DNA of 64,000 nt from the NCBI GenBank assembly GCA_965279405.1, contig OZ257157.1, positions 992,001 through 1,056,000 of the forward strand. Reading direction: 5' to 3'. Origin of the DNA: CBDDIP01 sp965279405. GTDB lineage: Bacteria > Actinomycetota > Acidimicrobiia > Acidimicrobiales > Ilumatobacteraceae. Below are positions 9,201 through 16,873 of the stretch, piece by piece. Made by a program: the position numbers and the translations under genes. How positions within the stretch are numbered: the stretch's first letter is position 1; each line of letters opens with the position of its first letter. Below the pieces are notes generated by a model, which had not been told where the DNA came from, did no database searches, and saw nothing but the letters and a program-made list of their open reading frames with translations.

Positions 9201-9687
9201 CGGCGCTGTCGCGTCCGCGCACCTCCAGCCGATCGTTGATCGAGAACGCCTGCTGCAGCGCGAGGTAGCCGGCCACCGCGGCGCGCCCTGCGTCGCCGCC
9301 GGCCAGCTCGTGCACCGCACGCGCCGTGCGCAGTCGGTCGTTGCGGACCGACCACACCGCATCGCGGAAGTCGACGAGCTCGGCGTTGGCCGTCTCCAGT
9401 TCATCGGGCGACAGCAGCACGTCGGCCTCGAGGTGCTGCTCGACCGTGCCGGCGCGGCCGTCGAGCTGATCGAGCCGGGCAGTGATCGCGGCGATCAGGT
9501 TCAGCTGACCGGCGAGCGCCGTGACGCCGGCGACGCCCTTCAGCAGCGCGTCGCACTCGGCGACGAGCGCGGTGGCATCGACGAGCGCGGACGCAGCGAC
9601 CGCACGATCGAGGAGGTCGAGCAGCATCGCCGCTTCGGGCACCGGCCGATCGGATGGACGGGTGACGATGCCGATGATGCCGCACAT
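6274..9687 (-). CDS. glmS: Very long glutamine-fructose-6-phosphate aminotransferase (GlmS-type, class II glutaminase + two SIS domains)
   Basis: 1137 aa, against ~610 for ordinary GlmS. Cys2 of 'MCGIIG' is the expected N-terminal nucleophile of a class II glutamine amidotransferase. 'RGRDSAGVHVF' (residues 157-167) and 'HTRWAS' (251-256) match the glutaminase motifs, but they lie 125 and 180 residues later than usual, so there are large insertions. 'HFLLKEIGE' (464) is the normal linker, 'SQSGTTTDT' (572) and 'ASTKAFYAQ' (626) are sugar-phosphate-binding SIS motifs, and a second SIS domain follows to about 810. A further ~300 residues with no recognised family follow, and the usual C-terminal 'PRNLAKSVTVE' tail is absent. 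Position next to glmM and acpS supports a role in UDP-GlcNAc synthesis. Altered substrate or allostery is possible. Confidence 0.85.
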   Translation of the reverse strand: MCGIIGIVTRPSDRPVPEAAMLLDLLDRAVAASALVDATALVAECDALLKGVAGVTALAGQLNLIAAITARLDQLDGRAGTVEQHLEADVLLSPDELETANAELVDFRDAVWSVRNDRLRTARAVHELAGGDAGRAAVAGYLALQQAFSINDRLEVRGRDSAGVHVFVWGHGIDAADPSLAAVLAQRSTDPLFQNGSVRLAGPCLSFVYKAAKEIGELGDNTRALRAAVQADALLRRALANDDARVAVLGHTRWASVGIISEPNCHPLNSEEIELSGEEQSVHRPYVVAALNGDVDNHADIKVAHALRIPGPITTDAKVIPAVMARHAASTGGDLAEAFRRTVASFEGSVAIAAAAADQPQQLFLALRGSGQALYVGLADDLFVVASEPYGVVEETSRYVRMDGESLSDDGSRGQVFVLDGRLAGTLEGITRLAYDGTPLPVSEDDVAVAQVTTRDIDRGDAPHFLLKEIGEAPESFRKTLRGRVIDVDGLLHAAVGERALPADIVSRLATGSITKVRVIGQGTAAVAGRSMAAVLDGLVDGELDVDPITATELSGFALRLDMSDTLIVAVSQSGTTTDTNRTVDLARGRGAAVLSIVNRRNSDLTDKAHGVMYTSDGRDVEMSVASTKAFYAQVAAGVLLACAISEAAGIGTAQQRSDLLRSLREVPQAMREVIATRPLIAEAAQRFAPSKRYWAIVGNGVNVVAAEEVRIKLSELCYKSIACDVTEDKKHIDLSSEPLILVCAAGLSGGTADDVAKEVAIYRAHKATPIVIVTDADERFSAAAAVLSVPAVHPSLAFVLSAMVGHLFGYEAALAIDASARPLREAREAIEHAVSSTSAMPLDGETVIRTVRGEIRPLAEKFFDGLRSGTYDGHLEASTAVRVVGMLNNLSSDSPLESYQRQSGKIAEPGAFVDDLTAALTRAIEELTRPIDAIKHQAKTVTVGISRNDEGVLDRRLVQEVLSAGAGRDRLSYRTMKVLADLDPSVEAVTGFIRYRVDGNLERDATITVVDRGGLSLDVPSRVDRNPALLGTKRRVAAEREVLVARGRIDGRTVIFVPEVKAGVCTGITLLHVKFHDRLPAAVMRGVLQGYDRRYDRLVDWVSETEGMFRDDRLAELSVADLLILPISEMADHWRA

Positions 9688-9740
9688 ATGACGATCAGGT
9701 TACCGACGCCCCGGCACCCGGACCGGTCAGGTCGGGTCGC

Positions 9741-10052
9741 TCAGCCGCTCACCTCTTCGCGTCGGAGGCGACCTCGGTACAGCCAGCTCGACGTGCGCGC
9801 GGGGCGATAGCGAAACCTGACGACCTCGGCCTCTGACGCTTCACCTTCGACTCGCCGCGCTCTCGCAGACGACAGCCTTGCGCCCGGCGCCATGGTGCTG
9901 ACGGCGACCTCGAAGGTGCCGACTGGGATCTCGAAGGGCACCGGCTGCTTCGTCAGCCGCACAGCTCCCTTGCCGTTGACCCACACGTGTGGATCGCTGG
10001 ACAGAGCCCAACGTGGCAGAACGCACGTGAGTCGAACGACTACCGTGGGCAT
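9741..10052 (-). CDS. Small beta-rich conserved-type hypothetical protein
   Basis: 103-aa protein between glmM (36 nt upstream) and glmS on the same strand. 'VWVNGKGAVRLTKQPVPFEIPVGTFEVAV' looks like a PEGA-like or short beta-sandwich unit in which a V-x-x-x-G turn is followed by a proline and a G-x-F/H-x-V-x-V strand. The end is rich in Arg. It has no signal peptide or membrane helix, so it should be cytoplasmic. No function can be assigned; a glmM-glmS operon member with an unrelated role is the simplest reading. Confidence 0.6.
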   Translation of the reverse strand: MPTVVVRLTCVLPRWALSSDPHVWVNGKGAVRLTKQPVPFEIPVGTFEVAVSTMAPGARLSSARARRVEGEASEAEVVRFRYRPARTSSWLYRGRLRREEVSG

Positions 10053-10088
10053 CGCGGCAGGCTACGAGGCCGGGCGATCGCTCGTTGC

Positions 10089-11405
10089 TCAGGCGAAGCG
10101 TGAGCGCACGATGCCGGCGAGCGCGTCGGCGGTCGCCTGTGCCTGCTCGGCCGTGGCCGCTTCGACCATCACGCGGATCAACGGCTCGGTGCCGCTCGGA
10201 CGCACCAGCACGCGCCCGTCGTCGCCGAGGTCGGCTTGAGCATCGGCGATCTCTGCAGCGAGCTCGTCGGCGACAGCAGGATGGCGATCGCGGACGCGCA
10301 CGTTGACGAGCACCTGCGGGTAGCCGTGCATCACGGAGCCGGCCAGCTCGGCCAGTGACCGCTCGCGCTCGTGCACGTGCTGGGCCAGCCGGATGCCCGC
10401 AAGCAACCCGTCGCCCGTGGTGGCCAGGTGGCGGTAGATGATGTGCCCGCTCTGCTCGCCGCCGACGCTGAACCCACCGGCATCGAGCGCAGCGAGCACC
10501 GAACGATCGCCCACTGCGGTCTCGACGACGTGGATGCCCGCCGCCTCCATCGCCCGGCGGAACCCGAGGTTGCTCATCACCGTGACGACGACCGTGTCGT
10601 CGACCAGTTCGCCCGCGTCGCGCAGCTGCAGCGCGGCGAGCGCGATCAAGCGGTCGCCGTCGATGACGTCGCCGAGGTGGTCGACGGCGATGACCCGATC
10701 GCCGTCACCGTCGAACGCCAGACCGAGCTGCGCATCACCGGCGACCACGGCGATCGCCAACGAACCCGGCGCCGTCGCTCCGCACTCGTCGTTGATGTTG
10801 CGGCCGTCCGGATCGGCGTGGATCACGGTGAGGTCGGCGCCCAGCGCACGCAGGACTCGCGGTGCGACGTCGCTCATCGCCCCGTTGGCGCAGTCGATGA
10901 CGATGCGCATGCCGTCCAGCCGATGCCCACCCGTGAGCCCGACGAGGTGGTCGACGTAGCGGGCCGCTGCGCTGGCGGCAAGCGTCTCGAACGGGAACAG
11001 GTCGATCACCCCGGCGATCGGCTCGATCGCCGCTTCCAGCTCCTCCTCGACCTCGTCGGTGAGCTTGGTGCCGCCGGCCGCGAAGACCTTCACCCCGTTG
11101 TCGAGGTACGGGTTGTGCGACGCCGTGATCGCCGCCGTCGGCACGCCGTCGACCTGCCCGAGGAAGGCGATGGCCGGCGTCGGCAGCACGCCCAGCGACA
11201 TCACCTCGGCACCACCGGCGATCAGGCCGGCGGCGAGCGCTGCTTCGAACTCCGCACCCGACTCACGCGTGTCGCGACCGAGGTACCACGTGCGGCCGCC
11301 GATCACCCGCGCCGCAGCACGCCCGAGGGCAGCCACGTACGTCGGGGTCAGTTCGGTGAAGGCCTCACCGCGCACACCATCGGTGCCGAAGCGCAGCGAG
11401 GCCAC
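10089..11405 (-). CDS. glmM: Phosphoglucosamine mutase
   Basis: 438 aa, the usual length. It interconverts glucosamine-6-phosphate and glucosamine-1-phosphate for UDP-GlcNAc synthesis. Phosphohexomutase motifs in order: 'FGTDGVRG' at the N-terminus, active-site phosphoserine in 'ITASHNPYLDNGVKVF' (~residue 97), metal loop 'FDGDGDR', sugar loop 'GGEQSGH' and phosphate loop 'RPSGTEPLIRVM' near the end. It lies 10 nt downstream of rpsI and upstream of glmS on the same strand, an order shared with many actinobacteria. Confidence 0.97.
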   Translation of the reverse strand: MASLRFGTDGVRGEAFTELTPTYVAALGRAAARVIGGRTWYLGRDTRESGAEFEAALAAGLIAGGAEVMSLGVLPTPAIAFLGQVDGVPTAAITASHNPYLDNGVKVFAAGGTKLTDEVEEELEAAIEPIAGVIDLFPFETLAASAAARYVDHLVGLTGGHRLDGMRIVIDCANGAMSDVAPRVLRALGADLTVIHADPDGRNINDECGATAPGSLAIAVVAGDAQLGLAFDGDGDRVIAVDHLGDVIDGDRLIALAALQLRDAGELVDDTVVVTVMSNLGFRRAMEAAGIHVVETAVGDRSVLAALDAGGFSVGGEQSGHIIYRHLATTGDGLLAGIRLAQHVHERERSLAELAGSVMHGYPQVLVNVRVRDRHPAVADELAAEIADAQADLGDDGRVLVRPSGTEPLIRVMVEAATAEQAQATADALAGIVRSRFA

Positions 11406-11415
11406 GAACGGCGCG

Positions 11416-11811
11416 TCAGCGCTTGGTGTACTGCTTGGCCTTGCGGGCCTTGACGAGGCCGTACTTCTTGCTCTCCTTGCGACGCGAGTCGCGGGTGAGC
11501 AGGCCGGCCTTCTTCAGTGCCGGACGGGCCTCGGGATCGAGCTCGACGAGCGAACGGGCGATGGCCATGCGCAGTGCGCCGGCCTGACCGCTGACGCCGC
11601 CACCGTGCATCGTCGCGTCGACGTCGTAGGTCTCTTCGGTGCTCGTGACGCGCAGCGCCTCGGTGACGACCATCCGCTGCATCGCCGTCGGGAAGTAGGC
11701 GTCGAACGCCTTGCCGTTGATGGTGTGCGTGCCGGTGCCCGGACGCAGGCGGGCGCGAGCAACGGCCTCCTTGCGGCGGCCGGTGGTCTGGGTGAGCGGC
11801 TTCGTTGCCAT
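11416..11811 (-). CDS. rpsI: 30S ribosomal protein S9
   Basis: 131 aa. 'TGRRKEAVARARLRPGTG' near the start and the C-terminal 'KARKAKQYTKR' are diagnostic; the basic tail reaches the P-site tRNA. It lies directly downstream of rplM, the usual pairing, and upstream of glmM. Confidence 0.97.
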   Translation of the reverse strand: MATKPLTQTTGRRKEAVARARLRPGTGTHTINGKAFDAYFPTAMQRMVVTEALRVTSTEETYDVDATMHGGGVSGQAGALRMAIARSLVELDPEARPALKKAGLLTRDSRRKESKKYGLVKARKAKQYTKR

Positions 11812-11855
11812 CGTTGGCGTTCCTTCTCTACGTTCTCAGCGAAATTCGGGAGGGC

Positions 11856-12302
11856 TCAACGAGCCTTGGCGGCGGGCAGGTCGAGGGCGACCGGGCCCTG
11901 CGCGGCGTGCGGGTGCTCGGGGCCGGAGTAGACCTTGAGCTTCTTGATCATCTGGCGGCCGAGCGGCCCCTTCGGCAGCATGCCGCGGACGCTGTTGCGA
12001 ACGGCGTCCTCGGGCTTGCGGCCCATCAGGTTGGCGTAGGTCTCGGTCTTCAAGCCGCCCGGGTAGCCGCTGTAGCGGTACACGTTCTTGTTGGCGGCCT
12101 TGTCCTTGGTGAGGACGACCTTCGACGCGTTGATGATGACCACGTGGTCGCCGGTGTCGATGTGCGGGGCGAAGATCGGCTTGTGCTTGCCACGCAGGAC
12201 GCGGGCGGCCTCGGTGCAGAGGCGGCCGAGCACCAGACCCTCGGCATCGATGACGTGCCAAGCGCGGGTGATCTCGCTGGCCTTCGGGCTGTAGGTGGGC
12301 AT
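11856..12302 (-). CDS. rplM: 50S ribosomal protein L13
   Basis: 148 aa from ATG at 12302. 'WHVIDAEGLVLGRLCTEAARVLRGKHK', 'DTGDHVVIINA', 'YRYSGYPGGLK' and 'VRGMLPKGPLGRQMIKKLKVY' are typical L13 blocks. The frame is open further upstream, but homologues begin at 'MPTYSPKASEI', so the extension is not coding. Pairs with rpsI. The promoter must lie in the ~70 bp before the tandem hairpin repeats at 12376, or beyond them. Confidence 0.97.
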   Translation of the reverse strand: MPTYSPKASEITRAWHVIDAEGLVLGRLCTEAARVLRGKHKPIFAPHIDTGDHVVIINASKVVLTKDKAANKNVYRYSGYPGGLKTETYANLMGRKPEDAVRNSVRGMLPKGPLGRQMIKKLKVYSGPEHPHAAQGPVALDLPAAKAR

Positions 12303-12375
12303 GGCGAACCTGTCGGATGATCTGCGGTGATGAACGATCTCCAGCGGCAGGAAGCCCACCGCGGAACCGTGCAAG

Positions 12376-12506
12376 GATACGGGCTGCGCACCCGATCCGG
12401 CAACTGCGAGACCACCAGCAGCCCGGATCCTTCTCGCAACACAGATACGGGCTGCGCACCCGATCCGGCAACTGCGAGACCACCAGCAGCCCGGATCCTT
12501 CTCGCA
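12376..12506. repeat. Tandem pair of 63-bp hairpin units (period 68)
   Basis: Two identical 63-bp units (12376-12438, 12444-12506) are joined by a 5-bp spacer. Each unit carries near-perfect arms: GATACGGGCTGC at the left and GCAGCCCGGATC inside, complementary in 11 of 12 positions, so each can fold into a hairpin with a loop of about 30 nt. They lie between the divergent rplM and glycosyltransferase genes. Nothing suggests a coding role. Confidence 0.9.
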
Positions 12507-12559
12507 GCTGGTCGCGGCACGATCGAGCGAGTGGGCGCGAACCTCGACAGACTGGCAGG

Positions 12560-13672
12560 GTGACGTCGTCGCGCGCTGATCAGCCTGCTCCGCTGCGCAT
12601 CGTCGTCGTGTCGACGCCGGTGGGGCCGCTCGGCAGTGGCGTCGGCGGTGGCGTCGAGCTCACCCTGCACAGCCTGGTGCTCGGGTTGTCGGCCCGGGGG
12701 CACCACGTGGAGGTGGTCGCTCCGGCCGGGTCGCTGCACGTCGGCGCCGCCACGCACCAGATCCCGGGGAACCCGCAGGTGCCCAGCCAGACCGTCGGGC
12801 GCGACGTGCCGGTGGACATGCCCGCCGACGCCGTCCTGGCCAACATGTGGTCGTGGGTGCACGCCCACCAGGACCAGTTCGACGTCGCCGTCAACCTGGC
12901 GTACGACTGGCTGCCGTACTTCCTCACGCCGTTCCTCGACCTGCCGGTCGCCCACCTCGTCAGCATGGGTTCGCTGAACGAGGCGATGGATCAGGCGATC
13001 AGCGCCGTGGTCGCGACACGTCCGGGCACCGTTGCCGTGCACAGCCGCGCTCAGGCCGAGACGTTCCCGGCGATCGGCGATCGGATGCGTGTGATCGGCA
13101 ACGGCATCGCCGTCGAGCGCTACGACGTCCACGTCGTCGCCGATCAGCCGCGCCACCTCGGCTTCGTCGGGCGGATCTCGCCGGAGAAGGGCATCGACGA
13201 TGCCTTCGCAGTCGCCGCTGCGACCGGGTTGCCGCTGCGCGTGTGGGGACTGATGCAGGACGACGAGTGCTGGCAGGCGTCGATCGATGCCCACCCCACG
13301 GCACACGTGACCTACGAGGGGTTCTTGCCGACCGACGAGCTGCAAGCCGCGATCGGCGGGTGCGCTGCCGTACTGATGACGCCGAAGTGGATCGAGGCGT
13401 TCGGCAACGTCGCCATCGAGGCGATGGCCTGCGGGGTGCCGGTGATCGCCTACCGCCGCGGCGGACCGGCAGAGATCGTCGACGACGGCGTCACCGGGTT
13501 CCTCGTCGAGCCGGACGACATCGACGGGCTGATCGACGCGGTCGAACGGCTGGACCAGCTCGACCGGGTCGCCTGCCGGCAGCGGGTCGAGGAGGAGTAC
13601 AGCACTTCAGCGCTCGCCGGCCGCGTGGAGCAGTGGCTGCGCCACGTGGCCCGGGCGACGTCGACGCGCTGA
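12560..13672 (+). CDS. GT4-family glycosyltransferase
   Basis: 370 aa, GT-B fold. N-terminal 'VVVSTPVGPLGSGVGGGVELTLHSLVLGLSARGHHVEVVAP' is the glycine-rich acceptor-side loop of GT4 enzymes; the C-terminal half has 'GFVGRISPEKGIDDA' and 'EAFGNVAIEAMACGVPVIAYRRGGPAEIVDDGVTGFLVEP' with the E-x7-E nucleotide-sugar motif. GTG at 12560 is the first start after the repeat array that leaves the complete domain; its ribosome-binding site is weak. It probably uses an NDP-sugar to build a glycolipid or polysaccharide. The acceptor is unknown. The next gene, 17 nt on, is a secreted CotH-type protein. Confidence 0.85.
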   Translation: MTSSRADQPAPLRIVVVSTPVGPLGSGVGGGVELTLHSLVLGLSARGHHVEVVAPAGSLHVGAATHQIPGNPQVPSQTVGRDVPVDMPADAVLANMWSWVHAHQDQFDVAVNLAYDWLPYFLTPFLDLPVAHLVSMGSLNEAMDQAISAVVATRPGTVAVHSRAQAETFPAIGDRMRVIGNGIAVERYDVHVVADQPRHLGFVGRISPEKGIDDAFAVAAATGLPLRVWGLMQDDECWQASIDAHPTAHVTYEGFLPTDELQAAIGGCAAVLMTPKWIEAFGNVAIEAMACGVPVIAYRRGGPAEIVDDGVTGFLVEPDDIDGLIDAVERLDQLDRVACRQRVEEEYSTSALAGRVEQWLRHVARATSTR

Positions 13673-13689
13673 CGTCCTAGCCTCACCCG

Positions 13690-15903
13690 ATGCGACGGGC
13701 ACGGGCGCGCGGGGTGACGTTGACAGTGACGCTCGCCGCCGCGGCCGTGGCCGTGTCCGGTGCGGCACCGTCGTCGATCGCACGCGCAGCACCGTCGACG
13801 GTGGTCATCGCCGAGCTGATGGCCAGCAACGCGACGACGCTGCTCGACGAGGACGGCGACGCGTCCGACTGGTTGGAGCTCTGGAACCCGACGAGCGCGG
13901 CGGTGGACGTCACCGGATGGCACCTCACCGACAACGCCGCCAACCCGACGAAGTGGACGATGTCGGCCCGCGTCCTGGCGCCGGACGAACGGCTCGTCGT
14001 GTTCGCCAGCAACAAGAACCGCAGCGGCACCGAGCTGCACACGAACTTCGCGCTGTCGGCGGGCGGCGAGTACCTCGCGGTGACGAACGCCGCCGGCGCG
14101 GTGGTGCAGGCCTACGCGCCGACCTTCCCTGCGCAGGCGGTGGACGTCAGCTACGGCTTCGGCAGCAACGAGCTGATCGGCACGCTCGAGGCACCGACGC
14201 CTGGCGCGGCGAACACCGCGGCGTTCCCGCAGCGCGCCCGGCCGCCCGCGTTCAACCGGGCCGGTGGGTACCTCAACGGACCGACCACGGTGACGATCAC
14301 GACCCCCGAGCCGGGCGCGACGATCCGCTACACCACCGATGCCAGCACCCCGTCCGCCCTGCACGGCACCACCTACGCCGGCCCGATCGCGGTGAGCGGG
14401 AGCACGATGCTGCGCGCCGTCACGATCGTCGCCGGCCTGGCCCCGAGCCCACCCGCCTCGCTGACGCTGCTGGACATGAACGCCGTGCTCGCGCAGGGCG
14501 CGGTCGCGCCCGGTTGGCCGGCCGGTCCCGCGAACGGGCAGGTGCTGCAGTACGGGTTCGACCCCGCCGTCATCGCCGCGCAGGGGTCGCTCGTGCGCAC
14601 CTCGCTGGAGGCGGCACCGACCGTGTCGATCCTCACCGATCAGGCCAACCTCACCGATCCGACCACCGGGATCTACGTCAACGCCCAAGCGTCCGGCGCA
14701 ACGTCGGAACGGCCGGCGTCGGTGGAGATGTTCGGCGCCGGCAACGACGACTGGGCGATGGCCGCCGGCGTGCGCATCAAGGGTGGGTTCAGCCGCAGCG
14801 ACTTCAACCCCAAGCACAGCCTGCGCCTGTCGTTCACCTCGGCGTACCAAGGGCCGTTGCAGGAGGAGCTGTTCGACGACGGCGTCGAACGCTTCGTGTC
14901 GCTCGACCTGCGCAGCGAGCAGAACCACTCGTGGCACTACGGCGACGCCAACGAGACGTTCCTGCGCGAGCTGTGGACGCGCGATGCGCAGCTTGCATCC
15001 GGCGAGCCGGGCCTGCGCAGCCGTTGGGTGCACGTGTTCCTCAACGGCCAGTACTTCGGTCTCTACATGATCGCCGAGCGGATGAGCCAGACCCACCTGG
15101 CCGAGGTGTTCGGCGGCGCAGCGACCGACTACGACGTGATCGCCACCAACAGCGACGACCACACCTACGAGACCGACGGCGACGACGACGAGTGGCGCCG
15201 GCTGTGGCAGATCATCAGCGACCAAGACGTCACCGACGCGGAGATGGCAGAGGTCGCGACCTTGGTCGACCTGCGCAGCCTGGCGGTGATGCAGCTCCTG
15301 GTCGCGACGACCGGCAACGAGGATGCGACCCCGTCGTGGTTCCTCGGCGAGGTCCGTGCGAACAACTGGATCGCCGCGCGCGGACCAGGTCTGCCGTTCC
15401 AGTTCTTCATCGCCGACGCGGAGCACACGCTCGGCGCCAACGGCCACGACGTCAGGGTCGACCGCACCGGGCCATACCCGATCGGCCCGGCCAACACCTT
15501 CTTCGACCGCGCCCACTTCAACCCGGGCTGGCTGTACCAGGTGCTGTGGCAGCGACCGGAGTACCGCGCCGTGTTCGACGATGCGGCAGCGCAACTGCTC
15601 GCCGACGACGGCGCGCTGGGCGCGACCGCGTCGACCGCGCGCTGGGACACCCGCGCCAACGAGGTGCGTCCGCTCGTGCGCGCCGAGGCCGCCCGGTGGG
15701 GCACGACGCCGGGCGCCGGACCGTTCGGGTTCGATGACTGGTCCGATGAGGTGGCATGGGTGCGCACCACCTGGTTCCCGTCGCGCATCGCCGTCGTCGT
15801 CGCGCAGTTGACGCTGCCGCACGAACCGCGACTCGACGGAGCAGCGACGGTGCCACAGACGAACGTCGCCGTTCGACTCGGTGTCGTGGACACGCCGCAG
15901 TAG
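13690..15903 (+). CDS. Secreted protein: lamin-tail domain + chitobiase-like beta domain + CotH kinase-like domain
   Basis: 737 aa with an N-terminal signal peptide (basic start, Ala/Val helix, cleavage near 'ARAAPS'). Domains in order: lamin-tail domain at ~38-170 ('VIAELMASN ... DWLELWNPTSAAVDVTGWHLTDN'), a chitobiase/hexosaminidase C-terminal-like beta repeat at ~195-255 ('PGATIRYTTDASTP'), then a CotH-type domain at ~300-620 ('VRIKGGFSR', 'KHSLRLSF', 'DLRSEQNHSW', 'LNGQYFGLYMIAERM', 'FFIADAEHTLG'). CotH proteins are atypical protein kinases of spore coats and also occur in bacterial surface proteins with lamin-tail modules. The HxSxR-like and D-x-E motifs support an intact fold. It probably works outside the cell; its substrate is unknown. 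Confidence 0.85.
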   Translation: MRRARARGVTLTVTLAAAAVAVSGAAPSSIARAAPSTVVIAELMASNATTLLDEDGDASDWLELWNPTSAAVDVTGWHLTDNAANPTKWTMSARVLAPDERLVVFASNKNRSGTELHTNFALSAGGEYLAVTNAAGAVVQAYAPTFPAQAVDVSYGFGSNELIGTLEAPTPGAANTAAFPQRARPPAFNRAGGYLNGPTTVTITTPEPGATIRYTTDASTPSALHGTTYAGPIAVSGSTMLRAVTIVAGLAPSPPASLTLLDMNAVLAQGAVAPGWPAGPANGQVLQYGFDPAVIAAQGSLVRTSLEAAPTVSILTDQANLTDPTTGIYVNAQASGATSERPASVEMFGAGNDDWAMAAGVRIKGGFSRSDFNPKHSLRLSFTSAYQGPLQEELFDDGVERFVSLDLRSEQNHSWHYGDANETFLRELWTRDAQLASGEPGLRSRWVHVFLNGQYFGLYMIAERMSQTHLAEVFGGAATDYDVIATNSDDHTYETDGDDDEWRRLWQIISDQDVTDAEMAEVATLVDLRSLAVMQLLVATTGNEDATPSWFLGEVRANNWIAARGPGLPFQFFIADAEHTLGANGHDVRVDRTGPYPIGPANTFFDRAHFNPGWLYQVLWQRPEYRAVFDDAAAQLLADDGALGATASTARWDTRANEVRPLVRAEAARWGTTPGAGPFGFDDWSDEVAWVRTTWFPSRIAVVVAQLTLPHEPRLDGAATVPQTNVAVRLGVVDTPQ

Positions 15904-15904
15904 G

Positions 15905-16675
15905 TCAGTAGCCGACTTCCCACAGGCACAGCCCGTGGGGTGGCGCCACCTGCCCGGCGCGCTGACGATCGCGGGCCACCAGGATGCCGCGCACCTCACC
16001 GGCGGTCGTGCGTCCGGCGCCCACGTCGACGAGCAGCCCGACGATCGAGCGCACCATCTGATGGCAGAAGGCGTTGGCGCGGATCTCGAAGCGCAGCAGC
16101 GACGGCCCGTGATCGTCGGGCACCTGGTGCCACGCGGCGGAGATGACCCGCCGCGACATCGACGGAACCGGCTGCCCCTCGAGCGCCTTCGGCTTGCGGC
16201 AGAACGAGCTGAAGTCGTGCTCGCCGATCAGCGGGTCGCAGGCGAGCTGCATGGTGACGAGGTCGAGCGGTTGCACGACGTGCCACGCGGTTGCGGCGCG
16301 GAACGGGTTGGGCACCGGCGACGCCCACACGTCGTAGCGGTAGTGACGCCACTGCGCGCTGAACCGGGCGCTGAAGTCATCGTCGGTCCAGGCCGCGTCG
16401 CGCACGACGATCGACGGCCCGAGCAGACGGTTCAGCCGCCGTGCCAAGCCATCGAGGTCGGTGTCATCGGGCAGGTCACCCGAGATCACCTGTCCCCAAC
16501 CGTGCACGCCGGCGTCCGTGCGCCCCGCACCGACGAAGGTGACCGGGTCGCGAACGACGCGCTCGACCGCCTCGGTGAACGAGCCCATCACGGTGCGGAC
16601 GCCGTCGTTGACGGCGAAGCCGTGGAACGTCGCACCGTCGTAGGCAACGGTGAACCGAGCTCGACGAGTCGCCAC
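15905..16675 (-). CDS. truA: tRNA pseudouridine(38-40) synthase
   Basis: 256 aa from GTG at 16675. It isomerises uridines 38-40 of the tRNA anticodon stem. The catalytic aspartate is in 'GAGRTDAGVHGWGQV' (~residue 53), with 'YDGATFHGF' at the start and 'FCHQMVRSIVGLL' near the end. truA usually follows rplQ directly; here four genes intervene, namely the repeat array-flanked PhoU-like, permease and small membrane genes. Its stop faces the CotH gene with one base between. Confidence 0.95.
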   Translation of the reverse strand: MATRRARFTVAYDGATFHGFAVNDGVRTVMGSFTEAVERVVRDPVTFVGAGRTDAGVHGWGQVISGDLPDDTDLDGLARRLNRLLGPSIVVRDAAWTDDDFSARFSAQWRHYRYDVWASPVPNPFRAATAWHVVQPLDLVTMQLACDPLIGEHDFSSFCRKPKALEGQPVPSMSRRVISAAWHQVPDDHGPSLLRFEIRANAFCHQMVRSIVGLLVDVGAGRTTAGEVRGILVARDRQRAGQVAPPHGLCLWEVGY

Positions 16676-16684
16676 GGTGCGAGT

Positions 16685-16867
16685 CTACGAATCGGGCGAC
16701 GAGCCGGCCCGGACGCGGGAGCGGTGGTCGGCCCACGAGGCCAACGCCAACACGGCGAAGGCGATGGCCAGGGTCATGCCCACCCAGTGCAGCTCCGTCG
16801 GCGTCGGCCAGATCAGCACGAGGCTGATCAGCGAGCTGAAGAGGAAGAAGACGGCGCGACGATCCAT
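16685..16867 (-). CDS. Small two-helix membrane protein
   Basis: 60 aa with two hydrophobic segments (~5-20 and ~25-44) and a charged tail, so probably an inner-membrane hairpin. ATG at 16867 is 6 nt downstream of the phosphate permease stop and the stop is 9 nt before the truA start, so it is embedded in this operon. No family is recognised. A subunit or modulator of the permease is possible but unproven. Confidence 0.6.
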   Translation of the reverse strand: MDRRAVFFLFSSLISLVLIWPTPTELHWVGMTLAIAFAVLALASWADHRSRVRAGSSPDS

Positions 16868-16873
16868 GGGAGC

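Noticed and set aside
12302..12374. Longer N-terminus for L13
   Set aside because: The frame is open, but L13 homologues start at the chosen Met and the extra residues have no similarity.
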